A stretch of 64,000 nucleotides of DNA, taken from positions 1 to 64,000 of the forward strand of contig JABXJS010000279.1 in assembly GCA_013538855.1 (NCBI GenBank). Reading direction: 5' to 3'. The notes beneath the pieces were generated by a model, which worked only from the letters and a program-made list of their open reading frames with translations, searched no databases and was not told where the DNA came from. Below are positions 25,414-34,942 of the stretch, one piece after another (position 1 is the stretch's first letter; each line of letters begins with the position of its first letter). The position numbers were made by a program, and so were the translations under genes. The DNA comes from Herpetosiphonaceae bacterium (GTDB taxonomy: Bacteria > Chloroflexota > Chloroflexia > Chloroflexales > Herpetosiphonaceae).

Positions 25414-26073
25414 CTAGCGGGCGATATAGGGCAGGTATACGTGCTGATCAAAGGAGGCTGGCGTAGCAGTGGGTGTGGTGGTGCCAGCGGTTGCTGTTGG
25501 CGTCGGTGTCGGTGTCGCCGTCAGATCAGGCGTCGGCGTGGCGGTGGTGGTCAAATTCGGCGTTGGCGTGGGCGTCAGCGTGCCGGTGATCGGCGTTGGC
25601 GTGGGCGTCAGCGTGCCGGTGATCGGCGTTGGTGTGGGTGTCAGCGTGCCGGTGATCGGCGTTGGCGTGGGTGTCAGCGTGCCGGTGATCGGCGTTGGCG
25701 TTGAGGTAGTCACATCGCCAGTAACAATAATCGTGCCCTGCATGCTCGCGTGGAAACTACACACATACGCATAGGTGCCTGGTGTAAAAAAGCGATGGCT
25801 GAACGACTGCCCTTGAGACAGCGCGCCTGAGTCCCACTTGCCAGTGCTGCTGGTGGTTGTGTGGGGGGCACCATCGGTGTTGGTCCAGACCACCAGGGTG
25901 TTAACCGGCACGGTCAGCGTGTTCGGCTGAAAGCTAAAGTTCGCAATTGTGACACTTTGATCTGGCGGCGGCGTTTGCATCAGCGCTGCCTGCGCGTGCG
26001 GCTGCCACTGCCATGTGAGACCAATCCCGGCCAGAATCAGCCCAGTGACCACTAGTCCAATCAATCGGCGCAT
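25414..26073 (-). CDS. Secreted cupredoxin (type 1 copper) with Thr-Pro repeat stalk
   Basis: A 219-residue protein. A signal peptide (RRLIGLVVTGLILAGIGL) is followed by a plastocyanin/amicyanin-like domain with copper ligands His71, Cys105, His108 and Met111 (APHTTT, YVCSFHASM). Next comes a Thr/Pro-rich stalk with four exact 11-residue repeats ITGTLTPTPTP, then HVYLPYIAR at the very end. The protein should carry electrons outside the cell, held away from the surface by the stalk. The YLP ending resembles that of the subtilase at 16023. AAGGAGG precedes the ATG, with an extended -10 TGCTATGAT about 110 bases upstream. Confidence 0.92.
   Translation of the reverse strand: MRRLIGLVVTGLILAGIGLTWQWQPHAQAALMQTPPPDQSVTIANFSFQPNTLTVPVNTLVVWTNTDGAPHTTTSSTGKWDSGALSQGQSFSHRFFTPGTYAYVCSFHASMQGTIIVTGDVTTSTPTPITGTLTPTPTPITGTLTPTPTPITGTLTPTPTPITGTLTPTPTPNLTTTATPTPDLTATPTPTPTATAGTTTPTATPASFDQHVYLPYIAR
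25558..25700 (-). repeat. 33-bp tandem repeats in the cupredoxin stalk
   Basis: Four full 33-bp units begin at 25558, 25591, 25624 and 25657, with a partial fifth at 25690. They differ only at a few silent positions and encode the 11-residue stalk repeat. Confidence 0.9.
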
Positions 26074-26179
26074 AACTGCTTCCTCCTTGTACAGAAACCC
26101 ACCATCCAGTCATCAACCCTGGCGGCGCGTGCTGTGGGCTGGCAGCGCCTAGGCTGCGCAGCGTGAGCGCCACTGAGCT

Positions 26180-26188
26180 ATCATAGCA
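26180..26188 (-). promoter_or_regulatory. Extended -10 for the cupredoxin gene
   Basis: Read on the minus strand, TGCTATGAT lies 107 bases before the cupredoxin ATG. The 367-bp gap 26074-26440 between divergent genes holds no other gene; near 26380 a GTGTACACT could serve the plus-strand gene. Confidence 0.4.
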
Positions 26189-26440
26189 AAGGGACACAGC
26201 AGATCCTAGGTCCAGGGTGCTACTTAAATTCATACGAACACAGCGCGGCGTTTAGATCACCGATCTGCGCTGCTGGCCCACACGGCCAGGGCGGTTCAGC
26301 GGCGCAGCCACCATCCTCAGGGCATAGTTAATCTTCATCAAGCGCTTAAGCAAGCGCTGTGCTTGTGTGTGTGTTTTGGTGTACACTTAATCTATGCGAC
26401 CCTTCTAGCGCCGACCGTGGCAGCAAGCGAAAGTGGATCT

Positions 26441-26854
26441 ATGACTCCAGCAGCATTCCAAAGCAGCGCCAGCATCAGCTGTGCCCACTGCACACACGAT
26501 TTTCCCGTTCAGCTCACCCATGTTGTCCTGCCGGACACAGATGACTGGACGAGCCTGCAAACCGACGATTTCAACCGTGTGGTCTGCCCGCACTGTCGCC
26601 ACGACGGTGTGATAATGGCTCCATTCTTGCTGCTGCATGCAGATCGTCAGTACGGCACCTGCTTCATCACCGACTGCTCGCAGCTGAGCCACGACCAGCA
26701 AAGCCAGCTTGTGCACCACCTGCGCGATCGGCTCTACGCTGGCCTAGAGCAGCTCGGGCTTGATCCCGTCGAGCTTAATCAAGTTGGCGTCACCGAGCGC
26801 TACGAGATGGTCATCCTCCTTGTGCAGCGCACCGCCGATCCGAGCTACAACTAG
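26441..26854 (+). CDS. CpXC-domain protein 1
   Basis: A 137-residue protein. It has two Cys pairs, CAHC near residue 14 and CPHC near 51, within the pattern of the CpXC family (Cys pair, THVVLPDTDDW, FNRVVCPHC, APFLLLHAD). The fold is a probable zinc-binding domain of unknown role. The ATG at 26441 gives the same N-terminus (MTP.AF) as its neighbour; the ribosome-binding site is weak. The next gene is a paralogue, so the pair arose by tandem duplication. The first Cys pair has Ala where the family usually has Pro. Confidence 0.8.
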   Translation: MTPAAFQSSASISCAHCTHDFPVQLTHVVLPDTDDWTSLQTDDFNRVVCPHCRHDGVIMAPFLLLHADRQYGTCFITDCSQLSHDQQSQLVHHLRDRLYAGLEQLGLDPVELNQVGVTERYEMVILLVQRTADPSYN

Positions 26855-26899
26855 GCGCTGTTCGCCCGCCACACCTTTTGGAAAGCAAAGGATCGCCCC

Positions 26900-27865
26900 A
26901 TGACTCCATCTGCCTTTACCAATGAGATCGACCTGACCTGCCCGCAGTGCGAGCAGACCTTCCCGGCCACGATCACCCACGTCGTGCTGCCAGACACACC
27001 AGACTGGGACGCGCTCAATAGCAGCGAGCTGAACCGTATCGTCTGTCCCCACTGTCAGACAAGCGGGCTAGTCGCCGCGCCCTTCCTGGTGCTGCACGCC
27101 GACACCAGCGCGGCCACCTGCTATGCGCCCGGCTTCGACCAACTGGACGAAGAAGAGCAACAGACGCTGGTCAGCTATCTCTACTCACGCTTGCTCGAGG
27201 GGCTTGAGAGCCTTGAGCTGCCGCCGGTGGAGCTAGCGCAGATCGGCATCTCCGAGGAGTACGACGCCGTGGCGCTGCTCGTGCAGTCCGAGCAGTCCTA
27301 CACAAGCGCCGAGGAGGCCAGCGGTGCCGAAACCGCCGAAGACGCCAGTGTGCAAGAGGTGCTAACCCTGCTGCAAACGCTGATTAACACCGATCCCACC
27401 ACGCGCCAGCAGCTTATCGCTCAGCTTGGAGCATACGCTGGCGATCTTGGCGCGGCGATCACTGCGCTGCTGCCCGAGCTACAGGAGGCTGGGCTAGAGC
27501 CAGAGACGCTCCAGGCACTCCGCGAGCTGCGCGCCGAGCTGCTGAATGAAGCACCGCCGGTCACCGCCATTCGCGCCGCCGCCGAGGCCGTCACGCCTAC
27601 GCCAGCTGTGCAGCCTTCTGCCCGCGCCAGCAGCGCCGCGCTCGAGCGCTCGCTCCAGGTGGTGCACGAGCTGCTGCAGGCTGCGCCAGGCGAGCGCGAG
27701 CAGATGATCGCCAGCTTCGATGAACCAACGCTCAGCGAGCTTGTGCGCATCGTCGATCAGCTGGTGCACGAGGCCGAGTCGAGCGCGCTCAAGCCGGCGA
27801 CGGTCAGCGCACTCCACCAGCTCCAGCTTGAGCTAAACAACGCCAGCCACGCAGGCAGCAACTAG
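26900..27865 (+). CDS. CpXC-domain protein 2 with helical C-terminal extension
   Basis: A 321-residue protein. Residues 1-130 are a CpXC domain with CPQC and CPHC pairs and are clearly paralogous to the preceding protein (shared THVVLPDT, HAD, and the VELxQxGxxExY segment). The remaining about 190 residues, absent from the neighbour, are helical and acidic (LLQTLINTDPTTRQQLIAQL, EREQMIASFDEPTLSELVR), with two similar blocks about 90 residues apart. The start follows AAAGGA. The gap from gene 1 is 45 bases, so they share a transcript. The function is unknown; zinc binding is inferred. Confidence 0.8.
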   Translation: MTPSAFTNEIDLTCPQCEQTFPATITHVVLPDTPDWDALNSSELNRIVCPHCQTSGLVAAPFLVLHADTSAATCYAPGFDQLDEEEQQTLVSYLYSRLLEGLESLELPPVELAQIGISEEYDAVALLVQSEQSYTSAEEASGAETAEDASVQEVLTLLQTLINTDPTTRQQLIAQLGAYAGDLGAAITALLPELQEAGLEPETLQALRELRAELLNEAPPVTAIRAAAEAVTPTPAVQPSARASSAALERSLQVVHELLQAAPGEREQMIASFDEPTLSELVRIVDQLVHEAESSALKPATVSALHQLQLELNNASHAGSN

Positions 27866-27951
27866 CGCCACAGCACACAGCGGCAGATCGATGTGGCACG
27901 TATCTTGCAGCGCACACCGGCTGCACATAGCTCAAGGTCAACCAGGGGCTA

Positions 27952-27960
27952 TGCTATAAT
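27952..27960 (+). promoter_or_regulatory. Extended -10 promoter for the DUF697 gene
   Basis: TGCTATAAT, a perfect extended -10, lies 33 bases before the GTG start at 27994. Confidence 0.6.
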
Positions 27961-27993
27961 ATGCTTTGCAGATCAGCGTTGTGAGGAGGCCGC

Positions 27994-29124
27994 GTGGCAC
28001 GATTTAAAGACGTTGCAAACATTTGGTCAACGGTCAAGGAGCTTGATGTGCGCGACGTTCGCGCCGAAGCCGAGCAGCCTGTGCGCATCGCGATTGTTGG
28101 CACACAGGCCAGCGGGCGCGATGCGGTGGTGCAAGCGTTGATCAGTGGCGCACAGCACTTTCCCGCCCGCGGTGCACCCCCGCTCGACCTTTTCGATGCA
28201 CCCCTAGCCCGCGAAAACACCCCCGATCTCAACCGCGCCGATGTGGTGATTCTGGCGCTCGATGGCGCACAGCCGCTCGACCACGATGCATTCTTAACCT
28301 ACGAGAAGCTGATGGTGCTCGGCAAGCCGCTTGCTATCGTCGTGCTGGGAGCCGACGCGCTGCCCAAGCCAGCCGCGAACGTGCCCACCCCCGACTGGGA
28401 CAGCGCCACCAGCACCATCTTTGTGCCCAGCCTCGAGTCGCCCAAGGCCGCCCGCAAGCAGATCAGCGCTGGCATCGCCGAGGCCATTCCCGAAGAGCTG
28501 CGCGTGGCCGCCGCCCGCCGCCTGCCAGGGCTGCGGCTGCCGATCGCCACCGATCTGACGCTCAGTGTTGCGCTCAGCAACGCGACCTACTCGCTGTCGT
28601 CGGGCATCCCAGAGCTTGTGCCAGTGCTCAACCTGCCGCTCAACGCCGCCGATATGCTGGTGCTGACAAAAAATCAGGCGCTGCTGTGCTACCGCATCGC
28701 GCTGGCCATGGGGTCCAACGCCGACTTTACCACAATGGTGCGCGAGATTGTGCCGGTGATCGGCGGCGGCTTTCTCTGGCGGCAGCTGGCCCGCCAGCTC
28801 ATCGGCCTCGTCCCCGGCTTCGGGCTGCTGCCCAAGGTCGCCGTCGCCTACGCTGGCACCTACGCCACTGGCGTCATCGCCAGCCAGTGGTTCGCGGCCG
28901 GCGAGGTGCTCAGCCGCGCACGCATCAAGGCGCTGGTGCAGGAGGGCCTCGAACAAGGACGCGAGCGCGCCCGCGCGCTGATCAATCGTCGCGGCGACAC
29001 TGCCGACGCCGCAGAGCAATCAACGCCTTCAACGCCGAAGGAGCCAGGTCTGGTGCGCCGCATCGGCCGCCGCATTCGCGGCTGGCTGCCTGGCGGCACC
29101 ACCGATGATCAATCCACCAACTAG
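27994..29124 (+). CDS. DUF697-type membrane protein with degenerate GTPase domain
   Basis: A 376-residue protein. The N-terminal half has the layout of a Ras-like GTPase, but the P-loop is GTQASGRD (36-43), with Arg-Asp replacing the Lys-Ser/Thr needed to hold nucleotide. The DxxG and NKxD motifs are also not clear. The C-terminal half matches DUF697 (ITKNQALLCYRIA-like segment, then hydrophobic ALIGGGFLWRQLARQLIGLVPGFG and VAYAGTYATG), which inserts in membranes. The tail is basic (RRIGRRIRG). GAGGAGG stands before the GTG start. murA follows 20 bases later, which hints at an envelope role; this is only context. Confidence 0.75.
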   Translation: MARFKDVANIWSTVKELDVRDVRAEAEQPVRIAIVGTQASGRDAVVQALISGAQHFPARGAPPLDLFDAPLARENTPDLNRADVVILALDGAQPLDHDAFLTYEKLMVLGKPLAIVVLGADALPKPAANVPTPDWDSATSTIFVPSLESPKAARKQISAGIAEAIPEELRVAAARRLPGLRLPIATDLTLSVALSNATYSLSSGIPELVPVLNLPLNAADMLVLTKNQALLCYRIALAMGSNADFTTMVREIVPVIGGGFLWRQLARQLIGLVPGFGLLPKVAVAYAGTYATGVIASQWFAAGEVLSRARIKALVQEGLEQGRERARALINRRGDTADAAEQSTPSTPKEPGLVRRIGRRIRGWLPGGTTDDQSTN

Positions 29125-29144
29125 TACTGCAAAAGGATACACTT

Positions 29145-30431
29145 GTGGAAACCTTTGTGATTGAGGGCGGACAGCGCTTGCACGGCACGATTACGCCCGC
29201 AGGCAACAAAAATGCTGCCCTGCCGCTGCTCGCCGCAGCTCTGCTGACAACTGAGCCGCTTGTGCTGCACAACATGCCCGACATCGGCGATGTGCGCGTC
29301 AAGCTCCAGCTGCTCAACACGATGGGCGTTGAGTCCGAGTGGATCAGCCCCACGACGCTGCGCCTGCGCGCCGAGACGCTGCACCTCGTCGATCCTGATC
29401 CGGCCTTGGCCAGCCGCATCCGCACCTCGATTCTGCTCGCTGGCCCGCTGCTGCACCGCGCTGGCCACACACGCCTGGCGCGCCCCGGCGGCGATAGCAT
29501 CGGCCACCGCCGCCTCGACACGCACGTGCTGGCCCTGCGCAGCCTGGGTGCCCACGTCCAGGTCACCAAGGCCGCCTATGAGTTTAGCGGCACCCGCCTG
29601 CACGGTACCGAGCTGTTCCTCGATGAGATGAGCGTCACGGGCACCGAGCAGGCTGTGCTCGCCGCTGTGCTCGCCGATGGCCCAACCACTATCTACAACG
29701 CCGCCTCCGAGCCACACGTGCAGGACTTGTGCAACTGCCTCAATGCCATGGGCGCGCAGATCAGCGGCATCGGCACCAACACGCTCACGATCGTCGGCGT
29801 CAGCCAGCTCCACGGCGCAGAGTTCACCCTCGGCCCCGACTACATGGAGGTCGGCTCGTTTATTGGCCTCGCCGCTGTCACCGGCAGCGCGCTGCGCATC
29901 GCCAACGCCCGCCCCAAAGAACAGCGCATGACGCGCATTATGTTCGGTCGCCTCGGCGTCCACTGGGAGGACGACGGCAACGATATCGTCATCCCTGGCC
30001 AGCAGGAGCTGCGCGTGCAGGACGATCTCCACGGCATCGTCCCCAAGATCGACGATAGCCCCTGGCCCGGCTTCCCGCCAGACCTTATGAGCATCGCCCT
30101 GGTGATCGCCACCCAGGCCCACGGCACGGTGCTCATCCACCAGAAGATGTTCGATGGTCGCCTGTTTTTTGTCGATAAGCTCCTGAGCATGGGCGCACGC
30201 GTCATCCTCTGCGATCCACACCGCGCGGTTGTCGTTGGCCCAGCTCGCCTCCACGGCGAGCGCCTGACCAGCCCCGATATTCGCGCCGGTATGGCCTTGG
30301 TTCTGGCAGCACTTTGCGCCAGCGGCACCAGCGTTATCTCTAATATCGCCCAGATCGATCGCGGCTATGCGCGCATCGACGAGCGCCTGGCCGCCCTCGG
30401 GGCCAGTATTGTGCGCCGCAAAGCGGAATAG
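29145..30431 (+). CDS. murA: UDP-N-acetylglucosamine 1-carboxyvinyltransferase (MurA)
   Basis: A 428-residue enzyme of the EPSP-synthase fold. It catalyses the first committed step of peptidoglycan synthesis, adding enolpyruvate from PEP to UDP-GlcNAc. The family signatures are present: PAGNKNAALPLLAA at the start, RxSILLAGPLL and EQRMTRIMFGRLG. In the active-site loop the usual PGGC is PGGD: residue 117 is Asp (codon GAT at 29493-29495). In MurA this Cys-to-Asp change keeps activity and gives natural fosfomycin resistance in other bacteria. The start is a GTG with AAAGGA upstream. It follows the DUF697 gene and precedes an NtrC-type regulator. Confidence 0.95.
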   Translation: METFVIEGGQRLHGTITPAGNKNAALPLLAAALLTTEPLVLHNMPDIGDVRVKLQLLNTMGVESEWISPTTLRLRAETLHLVDPDPALASRIRTSILLAGPLLHRAGHTRLARPGGDSIGHRRLDTHVLALRSLGAHVQVTKAAYEFSGTRLHGTELFLDEMSVTGTEQAVLAAVLADGPTTIYNAASEPHVQDLCNCLNAMGAQISGIGTNTLTIVGVSQLHGAEFTLGPDYMEVGSFIGLAAVTGSALRIANARPKEQRMTRIMFGRLGVHWEDDGNDIVIPGQQELRVQDDLHGIVPKIDDSPWPGFPPDLMSIALVIATQAHGTVLIHQKMFDGRLFFVDKLLSMGARVILCDPHRAVVVGPARLHGERLTSPDIRAGMALVLAALCASGTSVISNIAQIDRGYARIDERLAALGASIVRRKAE

Positions 30432-30476
30432 CCTCCCTGCAATGCTGCAGGTCTTTGTTAACGGAAGGGGTGTTCT

Positions 30477-31850
<1,374 letters not shown>

Positions 31851-31870
31851 CCACGTCTCGCGCATACCTC

Positions 31871-31904
31871 CGCCCGCCGCACTGCGCGCTCAGCGCGGCG
31901 GGCG
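31871..31904 (+). terminator. Hairpin after the NtrC-type gene
   Basis: CGCCCGCCGC (31871-31880) and its perfect complement (31895-31904) enclose a 14-base loop, 20 bases after the stop. No T run follows. Confidence 0.6.
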
Positions 31905-32222
31905 CAGCATTGCCGCCGCAGCCTCCCGCACCCCAGCAGCAACCATCAACAGCCGCGTTAGCACAATCAGGCGGCACGCCTGATCCGCTGCATACATCAA
32001 GCAGCACATGCTGCTGGCATGCTAGCCGCCACTGTCGCCAGCTTCAGACCTAACTGGACACACTATGACAACTATGGGCATACGCTTGGTGGAGCGCTGC
32101 AACTAAGCCGCCACAGAAGGAACAGAAGCGACCAAGGCCACTAGCAGCGGCTCTTGCTCGGCAACAGTGACGCGACGTTCAGTGTTTGGGTGCTATCGGA
32201 GAGGTAGGCAAGGGTCGTGCTA

Positions 32223-32495
32223 CCCTAGCATACTGCTTTAGCCAGCGCACGTGGGCGTGTGGCAGTGCGCCCACAGCCCTGCGCCCACAGCCCGCGCTGG
32301 CTGAGCCGCTGACGCATGCACCACGCCGACCCGCCCCCAACCACAGACCAGCGGTTCAACCCTAGCATACTGCTTTAGCCATCGCACGTGGGCGTGTGGC
32401 AGCGCCAGCATAGCCCTGCGCCCATAGCGTGCGCTGGCTGAGCCGCTGACACGGCACCACGCCGACCCGCCCCCAACCACAGTCCAGCGGTTCAA
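32223..32495. repeat. Tandem duplication of about 137 bp
   Basis: Copy 1 (32223-32359) and copy 2 (32360-32495) are directly adjacent. Both open with CCCTAGCATACTGCTTTAGC and close with CAGCGGTTCAA; they differ by scattered substitutions and small indels. They lie in the 731-bp gap 31851-32581, which holds no supported gene. Confidence 0.85.
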
Positions 32496-32581
32496 CACTC
32501 GCCCATTGCTCACACACCTGCAACCAGACCAGGTGCACACACGTAAACAGATACACTGACCATCACTAGCAGAGAGAAGCA

Positions 32582-33016
32582 ATGAGCATCAGCCAAGAGC
32601 TAGAGCGACTGCATCAGCTCTACACCAGCGGCGGCCTGAGCGCCGCCGAGTACGATCAAGCCAAGGCCAAGGTTATCAGCAGCAGCAAGCCATCGAGCCA
32701 GCAGCAGCAGCTCGCCGAGCTGGAGCACGCCTGGCTGCACGAGCGCGAGCGCTACGCTATCGGCACCCGCCATGGGCGCACGCTGCCCACCGGCCAGTAC
32801 ACCGCGCTGGTCATCGGGCTGTGCATTGTGGTGATTGGTGGTTTGTACTATCTCCAAACCCAAGATCAGCTTGGCGACGCGAGTATCAGCATGCAGATTT
32901 TTCTGCTGACGGCGCTGCTGCCCAGCGCTATGGGCCTGCGCGTATACATCAAGCACCGCAGCTATAAGCGCGCCGAGGAGGACTACCGCCAGCGCCGCAG
33001 GCAGCTTGGCGGCTAG
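32582..33016 (+). CDS. Small membrane protein with SHOCT-like N-terminus
   Basis: A 144-residue protein. The first about 30 residues (LERLHQLYTSGGLSAAEYDQAKAKVI) resemble the SHOCT short helical domain, which often marks oligomerisation. Two membrane segments follow (ALVIGLCIVVIGGLYYL, about 73-90, and MQIFLLTALLPSAMGLRVYI, about 103-122) and a basic, helical tail (RAEEDYRQRRRQ). It begins after AGAGAAG and ends in a perfect terminator, so it is a single-gene unit. The function is unknown. Confidence 0.75.
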   Translation: MSISQELERLHQLYTSGGLSAAEYDQAKAKVISSSKPSSQQQQLAELEHAWLHERERYAIGTRHGRTLPTGQYTALVIGLCIVVIGGLYYLQTQDQLGDASISMQIFLLTALLPSAMGLRVYIKHRSYKRAEEDYRQRRRQLGG

Positions 33017-33025
33017 CATGCACTT

Positions 33026-33063
33026 ACGAGCGCGCCGCCCGTAGAAGCTGGCGGCGCGCTCGT
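33026..33063 (+). terminator. Strong hairpin after the SHOCT-like gene
   Basis: A perfect 14-bp stem, ACGAGCGCGCCGCC (33026-33039) with its complement at 33050-33063, and a 10-base loop, starts 10 bases after the stop codon. Confidence 0.75.
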
Positions 33064-33205
33064 GGCGACGTCAGTGCGCGTCCACATCGCCCGTGCGGCG
33101 CACTCCGCCCCGGACAGTTATTCCACGCTGTGTCATCACTTCACCCTCACTAATCCCTATTCAGCTTGTTGAGTGAAACAGGTGTGCGCCAGATTGCTAT
33201 GCTTA

Positions 33206-33214
33206 TGGTATACT
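33206..33214 (+). promoter_or_regulatory. Extended -10 for the recombinase-like gene
   Basis: TGGTATACT fits TGnTATAMT and lies 84 bases before the ATG at 33298, in a locally A/T-rich stretch. Confidence 0.45.
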
Positions 33215-33297
33215 CTTGGTTGTTAGGTTATTTTTAGATCAACAAACAACTTTAAGGGCAGCGTCTGCGTAGACCTAGCAGTGTGGAAGGAGCCAGC

Positions 33298-34389
33298 ATG
33301 GACAGCAACTCCAACGATGCGAACAAACCACAGCCCAGCGCGCACGAGCAGCAGCAGCCAGATTCCGCCGAGCTACAGGCCAATGTCACCGAGCTTGTGC
33401 CTGCCGAGCGCCAGATCAACGAGGAGCTGGTGCTCGCGATCTTCAACCCCATCGAGCAGTGGGCCACCGTCGTCACCGACCACGCCATGGATAACTCCGA
33501 GCAGGTCATCCGCTCGAAAATGCGCAGCGTGCTCGACTTCTTTCTCTTCGCCGATAAGCCGCCGCACCTGGCCCGCGCCGCCGATGTGATCGAGTGGTAC
33601 CAGCAGCTGCGCCGCGATGGCTACGCCGACAGCACCGTCTACGCCTGGGTTAGCCGCGTCTCGTCCTTCTATGAGTGGCTGCTCAAAGACCCAGCCCGCT
33701 CACGCCACATCGAGTTCAACCCCGTCCGCGTCGCCCGCCCCAAGGCCCCCATCCCCTATGCCAACGCCCGCCCGATCGAAGATACGCAGCTCATGGACAT
33801 GATCCAGGTCATTCAAGATCGCGCTGAGGCCGGCGATATTGTCGGCCGCCGCGACTATGCCCTGCTCATGTTCTATCTGCTCACCGGCATGAGCCGCGCC
33901 GAAATCCTGCGCCTGCGCTGGAAAAATATCATCATCAAGGACGACGAGCTGGTCTTCTATGTGCGCGTCTTTGGCGGCAAGCAGCGCGCACGCTCGATCA
34001 AGGACACTAATCTGCGCGAGGCGCTGCTCGACTATCTCGCCGCCAGCGGTCGCCTCGACTCCATGCAGCCCGAGGACCCGCTGTGGATTCGCCACGACCG
34101 CGCCGCCGTCGCCGCCGAGGAGGAGAAGCCGCTCACCGTGCAGGCCGTCGATAAAACCATGCGCCGCTATGCCACCCAGGCCGGCATCGATGGCTTTCAC
34201 CTGCACCGCTTCCGCCACAGCTACGCGCGCATGGTTCAGGACAAGCTGCAAAACGTCGAGGAGGTGCGCGAGGCCATGGGCCACGAGACCATCCGCGCCA
34301 CCAATCAGCTGCTCACCCAGATCAACATCGAGCGCGATCTGGTCAGCGAGTATCTCGCCCGCCGCCTGGGCATCAGCAAGGAGCGCTAG
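33298..34389 (+). CDS. Tyrosine-recombinase-fold protein lacking the catalytic tyrosine
   Basis: A 363-residue protein. An acidic, Gln-rich lead of about 40 residues precedes a SAM-like core-binding domain (TVYAWVSRVSSFYEWLL) and a phage-integrase catalytic domain. The beta-hairpin Lys (GGKQRAR) and the HRFRHS box (H303, R306, H307) and GH329 are present. But the first Arg box reads TGMSRAE where TGxRxxE is expected (Ser199), and the nucleophile position after GHETIRATNQ is Leu338, not Tyr. A Tyr follows further on in SEYLARR, out of register. AAGGAG precedes the ATG. It is probably not an active recombinase; a DNA-binding or structural role is possible. Confidence 0.85.
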   Translation: MDSNSNDANKPQPSAHEQQQPDSAELQANVTELVPAERQINEELVLAIFNPIEQWATVVTDHAMDNSEQVIRSKMRSVLDFFLFADKPPHLARAADVIEWYQQLRRDGYADSTVYAWVSRVSSFYEWLLKDPARSRHIEFNPVRVARPKAPIPYANARPIEDTQLMDMIQVIQDRAEAGDIVGRRDYALLMFYLLTGMSRAEILRLRWKNIIIKDDELVFYVRVFGGKQRARSIKDTNLREALLDYLAASGRLDSMQPEDPLWIRHDRAAVAAEEEKPLTVQAVDKTMRRYATQAGIDGFHLHRFRHSYARMVQDKLQNVEEVREAMGHETIRATNQLLTQINIERDLVSEYLARRLGISKER

Positions 34390-34478
34390 CAGCGCCTTGG
34401 TCTATTCCGTGCTATAGATGTATGGAGCGATATGAAACCACCGCTCGCACGCGAGCAACCAATAGCCGGAGGTGCACT

Positions 34479-34733
34479 ATGAGCGACGACCGCCTGTTCA
34501 AAGATAGCGACGAGTTCGAACAAACATACGTTGGTGAGGAGCGCACCGAGCAGCCCACCGAGGCCCCCAAAACCTTCGTCGCCGACCTCGATGTCGGCAT
34601 GCTCACCACTCCGCCCTTCCGCGGCGACGAGGACGGCCTCAAAACCGAGCCAATCGACCAGGGTGCGCTCGGCGAGACCGAGATGACCAAGTCGCCGCGC
34701 CTCAACGACTCCACCAACGCCGATGCTGGCTAA
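34479..34733 (+). CDS. Small acidic hypothetical protein
   Basis: An 84-residue, strongly acidic and probably disordered protein (DEFEQTYVGEE, FRGDEDGL) with no Cys, no membrane segment and no recognised family. The ATG at 34479 has GGAGG 6 bases upstream. A perfect hairpin follows the stop. It lies 89 bases after the recombinase-like gene and may share its transcript, perhaps as a partner. Confidence 0.65.
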   Translation: MSDDRLFKDSDEFEQTYVGEERTEQPTEAPKTFVADLDVGMLTTPPFRGDEDGLKTEPIDQGALGETEMTKSPRLNDSTNADAG

Positions 34734-34749
34734 CTCCACATTCAATCCT

Positions 34750-34795
34750 AGCGCTAGCCCGTCAAGCTGCTACTGAAGCCTGGCGGGCTAGCGCT
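34750..34795 (+). terminator. Hairpin after the small acidic gene
   Basis: AGCGCTAGCCCG (34750-34761) and its exact complement (34784-34795) surround a 22-base loop, 16 bases after the stop. Confidence 0.6.
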
Positions 34796-34896
34796 GTGTG
34801 CTCTGCCCTGCTCAGTGCACCGTGCATAGCCCCTGTTTGAGCAGCGCTACACACAGTGATCGACGGCTTACATCTGCCCTGCGGCAGCCAGCGCTC

Positions 34897-34905
34897 TGCT
34901 ATACT
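34897..34905 (+). promoter_or_regulatory. Extended -10 for the Nudix gene
   Basis: TGCTATACT lies 37 bases before the ATG at 34943. Confidence 0.6.
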
Positions 34906-34942
34906 GGAGGCTCGATACCACCGATACGCGCAAGGAGCCACC

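Noticed and set aside
29121-30254. 377-codon minus-strand ORF
   Set aside because: Antisense shadow of murA.
33298-34389. Mobile element or integrated phage around the recombinase-like gene
   Set aside because: No attachment-site repeats, tRNA, transposase or phage genes nearby, and the protein lacks the catalytic Tyr.
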